From: DATGIQ01 sp035295665
GTDB lineage: Bacteria > Planctomycetota > Planctomycetia > Gemmatales > Gemmataceae
Assembly: GCA_035295665.1 (NCBI GenBank)
Contig: DATGIQ010000387.1
Span: 1 to 14,438, forward strand
Length of the DNA: 14,438 nucleotides
Reading direction: 5' to 3'
Shown in pieces: positions 1-7,336 of this stretch (the first letter of the stretch is position 1; each line of letters opens with the position of its first letter). The notes under the pieces were generated by a model. That model saw nothing but the letters and a program-made list of their open reading frames with translations. It was not told the origin of the DNA and did no database searches. A program made the position numbers and the translations under genes.

Positions 1-355
1 CCGGCACGTCGACAAACTTGGCCGGCGATCTCCCCTTGCCCTTGGACTCGGCCATCACCTTGCTGACAAAGTCCCCTTTGGCTGCCGTGGTGTTGACGCC
101 TACAGTAACTTCCCCCAGCGGCGCGTTGGCGACCCGGTACCGTCCATCTCCTTGGACCTTGCCGGTGGCCATCCAGTTTGTTCCCATGACGGTCACGGTC
201 GCAAACGGCACCCTGACGCCGCCGTAGGTGATGGTTCCTTCGAGGCTGGCGCCCGTTTCCGGCAGCCGTTCGCCGCGCTCGCCACATGAGACGGTCAGCG
301 CAGCGAAGGCGAAAAACATTCCGAGGAGCGCACGTCGCATCCACACCCGCCGCAT
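1..355 (-). CDS. Small lipoprotein with carboxypeptidase-regulatory-like fold (3' end cut off by window)
   Basis: The gene reads leftward and runs off the window edge, so only 118 N-terminal residues are visible. It starts MRRVWMRRALLGMFFAFAAL, a basic n-region plus hydrophobic core, followed by a lipobox-like TVSC with the lipidated cysteine at residue 24, so export and lipid anchoring are likely. The mature part (residues about 38-110: EGTITYGGVRVPFATVTV, then GDGRYRVANAPLGEVTVGV) has the G-x-V-x-Y-x-G-x-P pattern and the 'GRYRV...P.G' turn of carboxypeptidase-regulatory-like beta-sandwich domains, which occur in many short planctomycete lipoproteins. The start is fixed by a GGAGGAG ribosome site at 361-367, 5 nt upstream. 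It lies 16 nt after the DUF1559 gene, so the two form an operon, a common planctomycete pairing. Its role is unknown, probably an envelope structural or binding protein. The family call is inferred from sequence pattern alone. Confidence 0.8.
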   Translation of the reverse strand, partial: MRRVWMRRALLGMFFAFAALTVSCGERGERLPETGASLEGTITYGGVRVPFATVTVMGTNWMATGKVQGDGRYRVANAPLGEVTVGVNTTAAKGDFVSKVMAESKGKGRSPAKFVDVP

Positions 356-371
356 AGCGACTCCTCCCCCA

Positions 372-1508
372 CTATTGATCCTGGGAGATAGCTTCCGCAC
401 CGTTGGGGGTCACCATTGCACTCCAGGCGGGTACCGAGATGGCCGACGTGATGGTCCGTACGCTGCCGTCTCCCATCAACGATTGCGTGCCGCCAGAGCT
501 GTACGGATAGATGTTGTCCCAGTGCTGCTGATCGCGCACCAAGAGCCGCGCGGGCGGCTGGAAGTATTCCAGCGGATCGGTGCCGAACCGGCAGTTTGGC
601 CGTCCCGACTGGCCGTAGACGTCGTCGGCCGTCGTCCGCGGATCGTTGCAGGTTGTACCGAAGAAGGCAATCCCGTTTTGCGGAATGTCGGTCGTTCCCC
701 ACGTGTTCATTCCATCGGTCGAATCGCTCTGGTTATTCTGGTCATAAATGGCCCAGTCCTTGTAGTGCAGCGTGGCGGCGCCGGTGACCATCGGTTTCTC
801 GACCACAAACAGCGTGTTGGACAACCCGTCCGGAATGGTGCTCACCTTGGCGATCCCGCCACCGGTGTTTCGCCATGCCACGCACCAATCCGCCCACTGA
901 TAGGTGCGGCTCGGCTGCCCGAACACCCGGACGTTGGCCGCATAGCTGACCAGGGTCTGCTTGAAAATCTGATTGTCGCCGGTGCCGGTGTAGGGCCATG
1001 ACCAAGTGATCTCATGGTACGGGCTGGTGTCGCCCGGAGCCTGGAACACTTTGATGGTCGCGGATCCGACCATCTGGTTGGGATCGTCCTTGCGCTGGGC
1101 CATGAGGTAATCCGGCGTCCAGCCATTCATCTGATTCTTCAACGTGTCCTGCTCGATGAACGGGAGCAGACAAAAGAAAAACGTCGTTTTATCGCCGCCG
1201 GAGGTTGCCTGGTTGAGCGGCAGGTAGGGCCCACGGTAGATTACGCCGCCGTCGGCCAAGGTCGGTGCATCGAACGAGACCCACTGATTGACCGAGACAG
1301 GTGGGAAGGCCCCGCGCGTGTCGAGGGCATTGTGAAGGGCGAGTCCGATCTGTTTGAGATTGTTCTGGCTCTGGGTCCGCATGGCCGCCTCGCGGACCTT
1401 TTGGACCGCAGGCAACAGCAGACCAATCAGCACCGCGATGATTGCGATGACGACCAATAGCTCAATGAGTGTGAAGCCACGCCACCTTCGGTTGCGATTT
1501 CGGAACAT
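372..1508 (-). CDS. DUF1559 family protein with type IV pilin-like N-terminal methylation/cleavage motif
   Basis: This is a 378-aa protein. After a short basic leader (MFRNRNRRWRG) comes the prepilin motif GFTLIELLVVIAIIAVLIGL, a cleavage site followed by one hydrophobic helix with the conserved Glu at position +5. LLPAVQKVREAAMR and the NNLKQIGLALHN segment, both typical of DUF1559, come next. The C-terminus has the family's DGSVRTI motif near residues 348-354. DUF1559 proteins are heavily expanded in planctomycetes and are thought to form pseudopilin-like surface or secretion structures; the true function is unknown. The start at 1508 is chosen over a longer in-frame ATG at 1607 because a GGAGG site (1514-1518) lies 5 nt upstream and the pilin leader should begin the protein. 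The full domain is present with no sign of truncation. It is followed after 16 nt by the lipoprotein gene. Confidence 0.95.
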   Translation of the reverse strand: MFRNRNRRWRGFTLIELLVVIAIIAVLIGLLLPAVQKVREAAMRTQSQNNLKQIGLALHNALDTRGAFPPVSVNQWVSFDAPTLADGGVIYRGPYLPLNQATSGGDKTTFFFCLLPFIEQDTLKNQMNGWTPDYLMAQRKDDPNQMVGSATIKVFQAPGDTSPYHEITWSWPYTGTGDNQIFKQTLVSYAANVRVFGQPSRTYQWADWCVAWRNTGGGIAKVSTIPDGLSNTLFVVEKPMVTGAATLHYKDWAIYDQNNQSDSTDGMNTWGTTDIPQNGIAFFGTTCNDPRTTADDVYGQSGRPNCRFGTDPLEYFQPPARLLVRDQQHWDNIYPYSSGGTQSLMGDGSVRTITSAISVPAWSAMVTPNGAEAISQDQ

Positions 1509-1577
1509 ACCGACCTCCGCGAAAAATGGATCAGGATACCCCATGCCGTGGAGACGGCTCTTGCAAATGTGGCCACC

Positions 1578-1586
1578 ATTGTAGCA
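1578..1586 (-). promoter_or_regulatory. Candidate extended -10 promoter for the DUF1559 operon
   Basis: Read on the minus strand this is TGCTACAAT, a TGn extension plus a TACAAT box with 5 of 6 matches to TATAAT. No good -35 is seen 16-18 nt upstream, as is usual for extended -10 promoters. Transcription would start near 1571 and give a leader of about 60 nt before the ATG at 1508. This is inference from consensus only. Confidence 0.3.
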
Positions 1587-1784
1587 TGCCGACATCGCAG
1601 CAACCACTGCGCACGAACTGGGCAGCAGGATTGTGTAGGCCTCCGCTCATTCCGCCGGCTTTCCCTCTGAACCATTCACTTGGAAACGACTTAGGCGAAA
1701 CCTGCACTGACTGGTGGGGATGGCATATAAGTTGCGGACTCGGGAATTGGCTCTTCCTCGGGTCCGTCACCTCTCCCCTGGCCC

Positions 1785-1814
1785 CGATTGAAGGGGAACG
1801 CAATTCCCCAATCG
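1785..1814 (+). promoter_or_regulatory. Hairpin in the narB leader
   Basis: CGATT and AATCG close a stem with GGGGAA (1793-1798) and TTCCCC (1804-1809), a 3-nt bulge GAA on the left arm and a 5-nt loop CGCAA. That is 11 pairs in total, about 65 nt before the first possible narB start. Nitrate assimilation operons are often controlled by leader RNA (for example ANTAR antitermination), but the loop is not the ANTAR hexaloop and no T-run follows. A regulatory role is only a possibility. Confidence 0.3.
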
Positions 1815-1878
1815 CCTCTCCCGCGATGGAGGATGCAAGGTCTGCGGTCGCACATTCCGGTAGCGACAAGCGTCCGGG

Positions 1879-4137
1879 GTGCGCGCCTATCTTCCGGGAG
1901 ACGATGGACTCGTGGGGACCCTCGGTGAAAGTATCTGTCCTTATTGCGGCGTCGGTTGCCGGTTGACGTTGGAAGGGACAGCCAGCCATGTGACGCGCAT
2001 CCGCGGTGTGGAAACCGCGGCCGCGAACCTGGGCCGCATTTGCGCCAAAGGCGCTCAGCTGGGACCAACCATTCATACTGCGGACCGCCTCGCTCAGCCC
2101 CAGTTTCGACTCAGCCGTCATGACCCGTTCCGCACTACCGATTGGGACACCGCCCTCACGTACCTGGCCGAGATCTTCACCAATATCCTGAACACCCACG
2201 GCCCGGAGGCCGTTGCCTTCTATGGCAGTGGCCAGCTCGACACCGAGACCGTTTATGTAATCAACAAACTCTTCAAGGGCTGTTTTGGCTGCAATAATAC
2301 CGATTCGAACAGCCGGCTCTGCATGGCGGCGGCGGTGGCGGGTTATCGCACCAGCCTGGGCAGCGACGGTCCCCCTTGCTGCTACGACGATATCGAGCTG
2401 GCCGATGTCATCCTTATTCTCGGCAGCAACATGGCCGAGGCGCATCCCGTCCTCTTCGACCGGATCCGCGACAACAAAAAAGCGCGGCCAGATCAGCGCG
2501 TCATCGTCATCGATCCGCGGCGGACGGCCACTGCGGACATCGCCGATCTTCATTTGCCGGTCGCTCCCGGCGGCGACATTGCCCTGCTCAACGCCGTGGG
2601 CAGGATGCTGCTCCTCATGGGAGCGACGAACCAGCGCTTCGTGGACCAACACACCGAAGGATTCGAGGAATATCGCCGCTTCCTGTTGGAGCAAGACCTG
2701 GCCGAGCTGTGCGCCACCGCGGGGCTCGAAGAACGGAGCTTGTACCGCCTGGCCAACTTCCTGGCCAGTGCCGGCAACCTGTTGAGCTTCTACTGCATGG
2801 GGCTGAACCAGAGCACCGTGGGGATGTGGAAGAACAACAGCCTGATCAATCTCCATCTGCTCACCGGCCAAATCGGCAAACCTGGCGCGGGGCCCTTCTC
2901 CCTCACGGGACAACCCAACGCGATGGGCGGCCGAGAAGCCGGCCTGTTGTCCCACCAACTCCCCGGTTACCGCACGGTCGAAGACGCTGAACACCGCCGG
3001 CAAGTGGAAGAGTTCTGGGGCCGCCGACCGAGGAGCATCAGTCCCAAGGTCGGTCTGACCGCCGTGGAGATGTTCCGAGCCCTGGAAAAGGGTCAACTGA
3101 AAGCCATCTGGATCGCCGGCACCAATCCGGCGGTTAGCCTGCCCGACCTCCATCAGGTGCGGCGCGGCTTGCAACGCGCCCAGCTCGTCGTGGTCCAAGA
3201 TGCGTATCATCCCACCGAAACGACGCGCCTCGCCGATGTGCTGTTGCCGGCCGCCCAGTGGGGAGAAAAGGAGTGGACGAGCACCAACAGCGAACGGACG
3301 ATCAGCTACAGTCCCAAGCTGTGGGAGCCACCCGGAGTGGCTCTGCCCGATTGGCAGATTATCGCGCGCTTCGCCGAGCGGCTGGGGTTCCAGGGATTCC
3401 GCTACTCCTCCGCAGCGGAAGTCTGGGATGAGTTCATTCCTCTCACCTCCGGACGGCCGTGCGATATGGCGGGTGCCACCAGCGCCCGCCTCCGCACGGC
3501 AGTCAGCTTGCAGTGGCCCTGTCCGACGCCGGATCACCCGGGTAGCAAACGTCGTTATCTGGATCGCCGCTTTGCCACGCCCAGCGGCCGGGCCCTGTTT
3601 CTCCCCCGCGATCACCGCGAGCCGCGGGAAATGCCGGATCATGAGTTTCCGTTTGTGCTTACCACCGGCCGGCTCTACACGCACTGGCACACCTTGACCC
3701 GCACGGCCAAGGCAGAAAAATTGCTTCGCCGCGAGCCGGCGCCGTTTGTCGAGATCAACCCCGCCGATGCCCTACGCCTGGGGTTGGAAGAAGGCGATTT
3801 CGTGCAAATTTCCAGCCGCCGTGGGACGGTGCAGCTCCCTGCCCGGCTGCGGAGCGGTGTGGCCGAGGGAATGGTGTTTGTGCCTTTTCATTGGGGCGAC
3901 CTGTATGGCGAAGGGAACGCCGCCAATTATTTGACGATCAGCGCCATTGGCCGTGTGGCCAAGCAGCCGGAGCTGAAATTCTGTGCGATCAACCTGGAGA
4001 AGGTGGCAAGTGGGGCACGCCGGGTGGCGGGGCAGGAAGACAGAAGCCAGCTCGAGAGGGGGCAAGCTTCTTCTCTCGCCACGCACCAGCCGCCAGCCGC
4101 CACGTTCTTGCAAGGAGTACTCGATGCAACTTCGTAG
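1879..4137 (+). CDS. narB: Assimilatory nitrate reductase, molybdopterin-type catalytic subunit
   Basis: It reduces nitrate to nitrite in the cytoplasm using a Mo-bis-MGD cofactor and one [4Fe-4S] cluster; NarB-type enzymes take electrons from ferredoxin or flavodoxin. Numbered from the GTG at 1879, the cluster cysteines are C20, C23, C27 and C55 (CPYCGVGC ... GRICAKG). The Mo-ligand cysteine is C148 in NSRLCMAAAVAGY, the hallmark of NarB/NasA rather than formate dehydrogenase. The C-terminal dinucleotide-binding domain runs from HEFPFVLTTGRLYTHWHT through FVPFHWGD to GNAANYLTISAIGRVAKQPE. There is no extra C-terminal [2Fe-2S] domain. At 752 aa it is slightly longer than cyanobacterial NarB, because residues about 709-752 are a tail made by a palindromic repeat. 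A stop at 1861-1863 bounds the frame; GTG 1912 is an alternative start with GGGAG 11 nt upstream (1896-1900). The stop overlaps narK by 14 nt. Confidence 0.93.
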   Translation: MRAYLPGDDGLVGTLGESICPYCGVGCRLTLEGTASHVTRIRGVETAAANLGRICAKGAQLGPTIHTADRLAQPQFRLSRHDPFRTTDWDTALTYLAEIFTNILNTHGPEAVAFYGSGQLDTETVYVINKLFKGCFGCNNTDSNSRLCMAAAVAGYRTSLGSDGPPCCYDDIELADVILILGSNMAEAHPVLFDRIRDNKKARPDQRVIVIDPRRTATADIADLHLPVAPGGDIALLNAVGRMLLLMGATNQRFVDQHTEGFEEYRRFLLEQDLAELCATAGLEERSLYRLANFLASAGNLLSFYCMGLNQSTVGMWKNNSLINLHLLTGQIGKPGAGPFSLTGQPNAMGGREAGLLSHQLPGYRTVEDAEHRRQVEEFWGRRPRSISPKVGLTAVEMFRALEKGQLKAIWIAGTNPAVSLPDLHQVRRGLQRAQLVVVQDAYHPTETTRLADVLLPAAQWGEKEWTSTNSERTISYSPKLWEPPGVALPDWQIIARFAERLGFQGFRYSSAAEVWDEFIPLTSGRPCDMAGATSARLRTAVSLQWPCPTPDHPGSKRRYLDRRFATPSGRALFLPRDHREPREMPDHEFPFVLTTGRLYTHWHTLTRTAKAEKLLRREPAPFVEINPADALRLGLEEGDFVQISSRRGTVQLPARLRSGVAEGMVFVPFHWGDLYGEGNAANYLTISAIGRVAKQPELKFCAINLEKVASGARRVAGQEDRSQLERGQASSLATHQPPAATFLQGVLDATS
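4022..4104 (+). repeat. Palindromic coding repeat, copy 1 (narB 3' end)
   Basis: This 83-nt unit has a left arm at 4022-4043 (GGGTGGCGGGGCAGGAAGAC then AG) and a right arm at 4077-4104 (CGCCACGCACCAGCCGCCAG then CCGCCACG). Compared by eye with the copy at 10332-10414, the left arms match at 18 of 22 positions and the right arms at 24 of 28; the 33-nt middles match at only 14. Its arms pair only partly with each other, so it looks like an older, decayed copy. It is translated as the tail of NarB and ends 8 nt before the narK ribosome site. Confidence 0.7.
4112..4117 (+). promoter_or_regulatory. Ribosome binding site of narK
   Basis: AAGGAG lies 6 nt before the ATG at 4124 and inside the end of narB. 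It decides the narK start: an upstream in-frame ATG at 3983 would add 47 residues without any membrane or family pattern, read from DNA coding for NarB and the repeat. Confidence 0.8.
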
Positions 4138-5371
4138 GTTCATGCGCTCCGGCCATTGGCCGACGCTCACCTGTGCTTTTCTGTATTTCGATATTAGTTT
4201 CATGGTGTGGGTGCTGCTAGGTGCGCTGGCCAACTCCATCATTCCTGACTTTGGCCTGGATGCGGCGCAGCGGGGCTTCATGGTCGCAGTGCCGATTCTG
4301 GGTGGGGCGTTGCTCCGGCTGGTGCTGGGCGTGTTGACAGATCATTGGGGTGCCCGGCGGACGGGTTTGCTGGGTCTGGTGCTGACGCTCGTTCCCCTCC
4401 TGTTGGGGTGGTTGTGGGCGGACAGTTTCAGCAAAGTCTTGCTCGTGGGGCTGCTCTTGGGCGTGGCCGGGGCGAGCTTCGCGGTGGCCCTCCCCTTGGC
4501 CAGCCGGTGGTATCCGCCGCATCTGCAAGGCGTGGCCATGGGGATTGCCGGCGCGGGCAACAGCGGCACAGCCCTGGCTACCTTCTTTGGACCGCGCCTG
4601 GCCGAGTGGTGGGGCTGGCATACGGTATTCGGCCTGGCGCTCATTCCGCTCCTTCTCACCCTGGTCGTCTTTTTCCTGTTTGCCAAGGACAGCCCCAGTC
4701 AGCCGGCACCGAAAGCGCTGATGGACTATGCGGCCGTGTTGGGCCTGCGGGATACGTGGTGGTTTTGTCTGTTCTATTCCGTGACCTTCGGCGGTTTTGT
4801 GGGCTTGGCCAGCTTCCTCAATATCTTCTTCCACGACCAATACGAGCTGAGCCGGGTGGAGGCCGGCAGTTTTGCGACCTTGTGCGTCATCGCCGGTTCG
4901 TTCCTCCGGCCACTGGGCGGCTATTTATCGGACCGGTTCGGCGGCATCCGCATGTTGACGGCTCTGTATGTCGGAGTCGGTTTGGCCATGCTGGGATTGG
5001 CGACGCTGCCGCCTCTCCGCTGGGGTACCCTCTTGTTGTTCCTGGGCATGGGAATGTTGGGGATGGGAAATGGTGCTGTCTTTCAGCTCGTGCCGCAGCG
5101 CTTTCCGAAGGAGATCGGCGTTATCACGGGCATTGTCGGGGCTGCCGGCGGAATCGGCGGCTTCTTCCTTCCCAACCTCCTCGGCCTCTTCCGGCAGTTC
5201 ACCGGCAGCTTTGCCAGTGGGTTCGTGGTTTTTGCTCTGATTGGCTTCGGTTGTGCGGTGGCGCTGCTGTATGCCAGCCGTGCGTGGGAAGGGGTGTTTG
5301 TCCAACAGGGTGGCGTCGCAACGACCGCGGCGGCCGATGCCATCCTCCTTCCGGCGCAGGCAGAGGCGTAA
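4124..5371 (+). CDS. narK: Nitrate/nitrite transporter, MFS nitrate-nitrite porter family
   Basis: This inner-membrane carrier of 415 aa, with about 12 predicted helices, supplies nitrate to NarB (or exchanges nitrite). Both family nitrate-signature motifs are present: GAGNSGTALATFFGPRLAEW (residues 143-162) and GAAGGIGGFFLPNLLG (339-354). The two substrate-binding arginines expected in helices 2 and 8 are seen as R65 (GALLRLVLG) and R262 (GSFLRPLGGYLSDRFGG). The MFS loop motif LTDHWGARR is at 71-79. Length and motifs fit a full single-unit porter, closest in style to NarK/NasA/NrtP. The start at 4124 follows AAGGAG and overlaps the narB stop by 14 nt, so translation is probably coupled. The last about 25 residues are a non-membrane, Ala-rich tail. 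The direction of transport cannot be told from sequence; with an assimilatory reductase next to it, uptake is the likely role. Confidence 0.93.
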   Translation: MQLRRFMRSGHWPTLTCAFLYFDISFMVWVLLGALANSIIPDFGLDAAQRGFMVAVPILGGALLRLVLGVLTDHWGARRTGLLGLVLTLVPLLLGWLWADSFSKVLLVGLLLGVAGASFAVALPLASRWYPPHLQGVAMGIAGAGNSGTALATFFGPRLAEWWGWHTVFGLALIPLLLTLVVFFLFAKDSPSQPAPKALMDYAAVLGLRDTWWFCLFYSVTFGGFVGLASFLNIFFHDQYELSRVEAGSFATLCVIAGSFLRPLGGYLSDRFGGIRMLTALYVGVGLAMLGLATLPPLRWGTLLLFLGMGMLGMGNGAVFQLVPQRFPKEIGVITGIVGAAGGIGGFFLPNLLGLFRQFTGSFASGFVVFALIGFGCAVALLYASRAWEGVFVQQGGVATTAAADAILLPAQAEA

Positions 5372-5424
5372 GCACAAATTGTCTCCCGGCCTGCGCCTGT
5401 TACATGCTGGTAAGCCGCGCCGAA

Positions 5425-5454
5425 GATCGGCCCGGGCTGGACCCGTGGCCGATC
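5425..5454. terminator. Hairpin between convergent narK and beta-propeller genes, possible bidirectional terminator
   Basis: GATCGGCC (5425-5432) pairs perfectly with GGCCGATC (5447-5454), and an inner GGG/CCC pair surrounds a 5-nt loop. No T-run follows on either strand, so it is not a classical intrinsic terminator. Its place 53 nt after the narK stop, in a 205-nt gap between facing genes, suggests transcript-end function. The rest of the gap shows no gene. Confidence 0.4.
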
Positions 5455-5576
5455 AGCTTGCGCAGCCCCTTGCCGGCTGTGCCGATTCCGTTATCGGCGC
5501 CGGATCCGGATGTCCTTCTTGATCTCCAGACCTTGCTGCACCGCATCTGCGAGGCTGCCCATTACGGTAAGTACAT

Positions 5577-6854
5577 CTACGGCGAAGTGTCGCAGCCGCC
5601 GCTCTCGCCCAGCGACGCCGTCTGGGCGCAGCCGTTTGTGCCTTCGATCCGGCGAAGATCGCTCGCGAACCCTTGGGCCCACTCGGCAAAGAAGGACTCG
5701 ATCGCCATCTTTGCCTCCAGCCGGTCCGCGGCTCGACAGACTGACGGCGGCGAGGAGAGCCGCACTTCCCGCGTCGACTCCGGCGGCGTGGCGCCCTGGG
5801 GTGTGCCCCGCGGCCCACTTTCTGGGTCGGCAGGTTCCACCGGGTCCGGACCAGGCGAAGGATAAATCCAGTGCAGCACTGAGTCGCCGCCGTCGGCTTT
5901 GAAGATGGTGATCCCTTCCACCAGGCTCAAGAACCCGCCTGAGGCCACAAGGCGTTGCGCTCCGGTGAGTGGGTTGACGGCAATGACGAGGGCGGGATTC
6001 GACCCGACGGCAATCGCGCCCACCAAGATCGTGCCGTCCCGACCTACGGTCAGGCTATCGATGCCGCTGTCGGGGCCGAAGGTGGTCACCAGGGTTTGCA
6101 CGCCCGTCTGAGGATTCACCCGCACCACGCTTCCTGCGTAGCCATCGGCAGCGCCACCCGTATTGGCCACCAGAAGATTGCCAGCAGAATCTCGTGCCAC
6201 ATCCGTGGGATGGTCGAGCAGCCCACCATGGACGAGGAGCCTCTGCTGACCGGTTCCCACGTCAATCGCCCAGAGGTTCCCTGGATCTGGACCCTGGACA
6301 TTCCCCGGTTCATCGGCCACGTAAAGAGAGTTGCCCAGCGGAGAGGCTCTTACCATGCCGACCGGAACGCTGAAGCCTCCGTCGCTGCCATCGGTCAGGA
6401 GTTTCTGGGCACCGGTGGCGGGGTCGATCCGGACGAGATTGTGGACCGTGCCGGAATCGTCTCCCCGGTCAGCGACGTAAAGATAACCGTTCAGGAACGT
6501 GAGCGCGTTGGGGTGATCGATATACTGGCCCGTCGCCAGCAGGGTTTGGCTCCCATCGCTTGGGTCAATCCGGAGGACGGCACCCGCCGTGCCGGCGGTG
6601 AGATCGGCAACATAGAGAAAATCCTGAGGCGCCGGTCCTTCACAAATCACCGCTGGCTGAGCCAGCAGCGTTCCGAGCGACACTGGAGTTTGCGCCCCTG
6701 TATGGGGATCCACCGCCACGATGTCATTGGCAATCGGCATGGCTCCCCAGGAGGACTTCCCTGCATTGGCGACAAGGATTGTTCCATCAGGAATCGAGAG
6801 CAACATACGATCCTCCAGATATTCTACCCATAACTTGCACCCGGACATACTCAT
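5577..6854 (-). CDS. Beta-propeller (NHL/SMP-30-like repeat) protein with N-terminal LEDR-x-LL motif
   Basis: This is a 425-aa protein. Residues 11-20 are EYLEDRMLLS, a match to the LEPR-x-LL-type N-terminal motif common on planctomycete cell-surface or secreted proteins. Residues 21-320 form a six-fold repeat, each with a 'V/I-D/N-P-x-T/D-G-x-Q-x-L' strand-turn: DPHTGAQTPV, DPSDGSQTLL, DPATGAQKLL, DVGTGQQRLL, NPQTGVQTLV and NPLTGAQRLV. These alternate with 'LYVAD' or 'LLVAN' strands, as in NHL or SMP-30 propellers. Residues 330-370 are a Pro/Gly/Ser-rich hinge, and the last 55 residues (RLEAKMAIESFFAEWAQGF and onward) match nothing I recognise. Ligand and activity are unknown; no metal-binding set typical of SMP-30 lactonases could be assigned. 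The start has AAGGAG (6860-6865) 5 nt upstream; an ATG 6 nt later is a second option. It overlaps the stop of the upstream small gene by 4 nt. Confidence 0.85.
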   Translation of the reverse strand: MSMSGCKLWVEYLEDRMLLSIPDGTILVANAGKSSWGAMPIANDIVAVDPHTGAQTPVSLGTLLAQPAVICEGPAPQDFLYVADLTAGTAGAVLRIDPSDGSQTLLATGQYIDHPNALTFLNGYLYVADRGDDSGTVHNLVRIDPATGAQKLLTDGSDGGFSVPVGMVRASPLGNSLYVADEPGNVQGPDPGNLWAIDVGTGQQRLLVHGGLLDHPTDVARDSAGNLLVANTGGAADGYAGSVVRVNPQTGVQTLVTTFGPDSGIDSLTVGRDGTILVGAIAVGSNPALVIAVNPLTGAQRLVASGGFLSLVEGITIFKADGGDSVLHWIYPSPGPDPVEPADPESGPRGTPQGATPPESTREVRLSSPPSVCRAADRLEAKMAIESFFAEWAQGFASDLRRIEGTNGCAQTASLGESGGCDTSP

Positions 6855-7114
6855 GCGTTCTCCTTTTGGTAAGGGAAGTTGGTCCTGCCGTCGTGCAGGA
6901 AGCCATCATCGAAACACGCCACGACCTCCGCCGGAACTTTGAGAATGCGGTGGTCGGAATCGACCATGCAACGAGGCGGCACGCATCGGCAAGGAAGGTC
7001 GTGTACATACAGGCCCACAGGCGCGCGCTGCCGGCGTTCGAACTGCTCCGCGGCAATGTGCCAGGCCACGGTGAACAGGACAGCCAAGACGAGAAAGTCG
7101 AAGACAAAGGTCAC
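6851..7114 (-). CDS. Small one-helix membrane protein, unknown function
   Basis: This is an 87-residue reading frame starting at GTG, with AAGGAG (7122-7127) 7 nt upstream. Residues 1-20 (MTFVFDFLVLAVLFTVAWHI) form one clear transmembrane or signal-anchor helix. The rest is a soluble part with a Cys pair motif (LPCRCVPPRC) and an acidic-aromatic end. The stop overlaps the start of the beta-propeller gene as ATGA, the usual sign of translational coupling. I recognise no family. In its favour are the good ribosome site, the coupling and the membrane segment; against it is its small size and lack of known homologues. It could be a partner or anchor for the beta-propeller protein. Confidence 0.5.
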   Translation of the reverse strand: MTFVFDFLVLAVLFTVAWHIAAEQFERRQRAPVGLYVHDLPCRCVPPRCMVDSDHRILKVPAEVVACFDDGFLHDGRTNFPYQKENA

Positions 7115-7261
7115 GAGGTTTCTCCTTGACGCGGTTGAGCGAACCGTTACCAGACCTCTATGGGACTAAACGGAAACGGGCCGCACGGTCCGACACGAAT
7201 GTGGCCGACTTTGGAAAAATCATCAGCGGGCCGTCACGGCGGGACTGGGCAGTCGCGAAAT

Positions 7262-7293
7262 CAATTGCAATTGGGCAACGGCTGGCATAGACT
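7262..7293 (+). promoter_or_regulatory. Candidate promoter with palindrome, upstream of the sigma factor-kinase operon
   Basis: TTGCAA (7265-7270) and TAGACT (7288-7293) are separated by 17 nt and each match the sigma-70 -35/-10 consensus at 4 of 6 positions. The -35 box lies inside a perfect 12-bp palindrome, CAATTGCAATTG (7262-7273), which could be an operator. Transcription would start about 7300, some 37 nt before the sigma gene. The surrounding 7115-7336 gap holds no gene I can support. Confidence 0.3.
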
Positions 7294-7336
7294 CAAGATC
7301 AATCCCCGACACATCCTCTGGCGAGGTGTCCTTTCG

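Larger units (their letters stand above)
1509..1878. other. Divergent intergenic region between the DUF1559 operon and narB
   Basis: No convincing gene is seen in these 370 nt. Open frames exist but lack family patterns and overlap the known genes. The stretch must hold the promoters of both divergent transcripts. On the minus strand an extended -10 candidate is visible at 1578-1586. On the plus strand a TATAAG (1726-1731) could be a -10 box but has no good -35. A bulged hairpin at 1785-1814 lies in the narB leader. Confidence 0.6.

Noticed and set aside
228..1001. Plus-strand open frame across the lipoprotein and DUF1559 genes
   Set aside because: Both genes on the minus strand have ribosome sites, export signals and family motifs; this frame has none.
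1785..1814. ANTAR-type antitermination target upstream of narB
   Set aside because: Only one hairpin is seen, with a 5-nt loop CGCAA rather than the paired hexaloops that define ANTAR targets.
1526..1966. Open frame between the DUF1559 gene and narB
   Set aside because: It overlaps the start of narB in another frame, has no ribosome site and no domain pattern; more likely leader DNA.
1531..3690. Very long open frame on the minus strand opposite narB (about 719 codons)
   Set aside because: It is antisense to a clear nitrate reductase, has no family pattern, and long antisense frames are expected in GC-rich coding DNA.
4345..5865. Open frame of about 506 codons on the plus strand overlapping narK
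   Set aside because: It is a frame-shifted shadow of the porter; the narK frame has the helices and motifs, and this one crosses the convergent hairpin into the facing gene.
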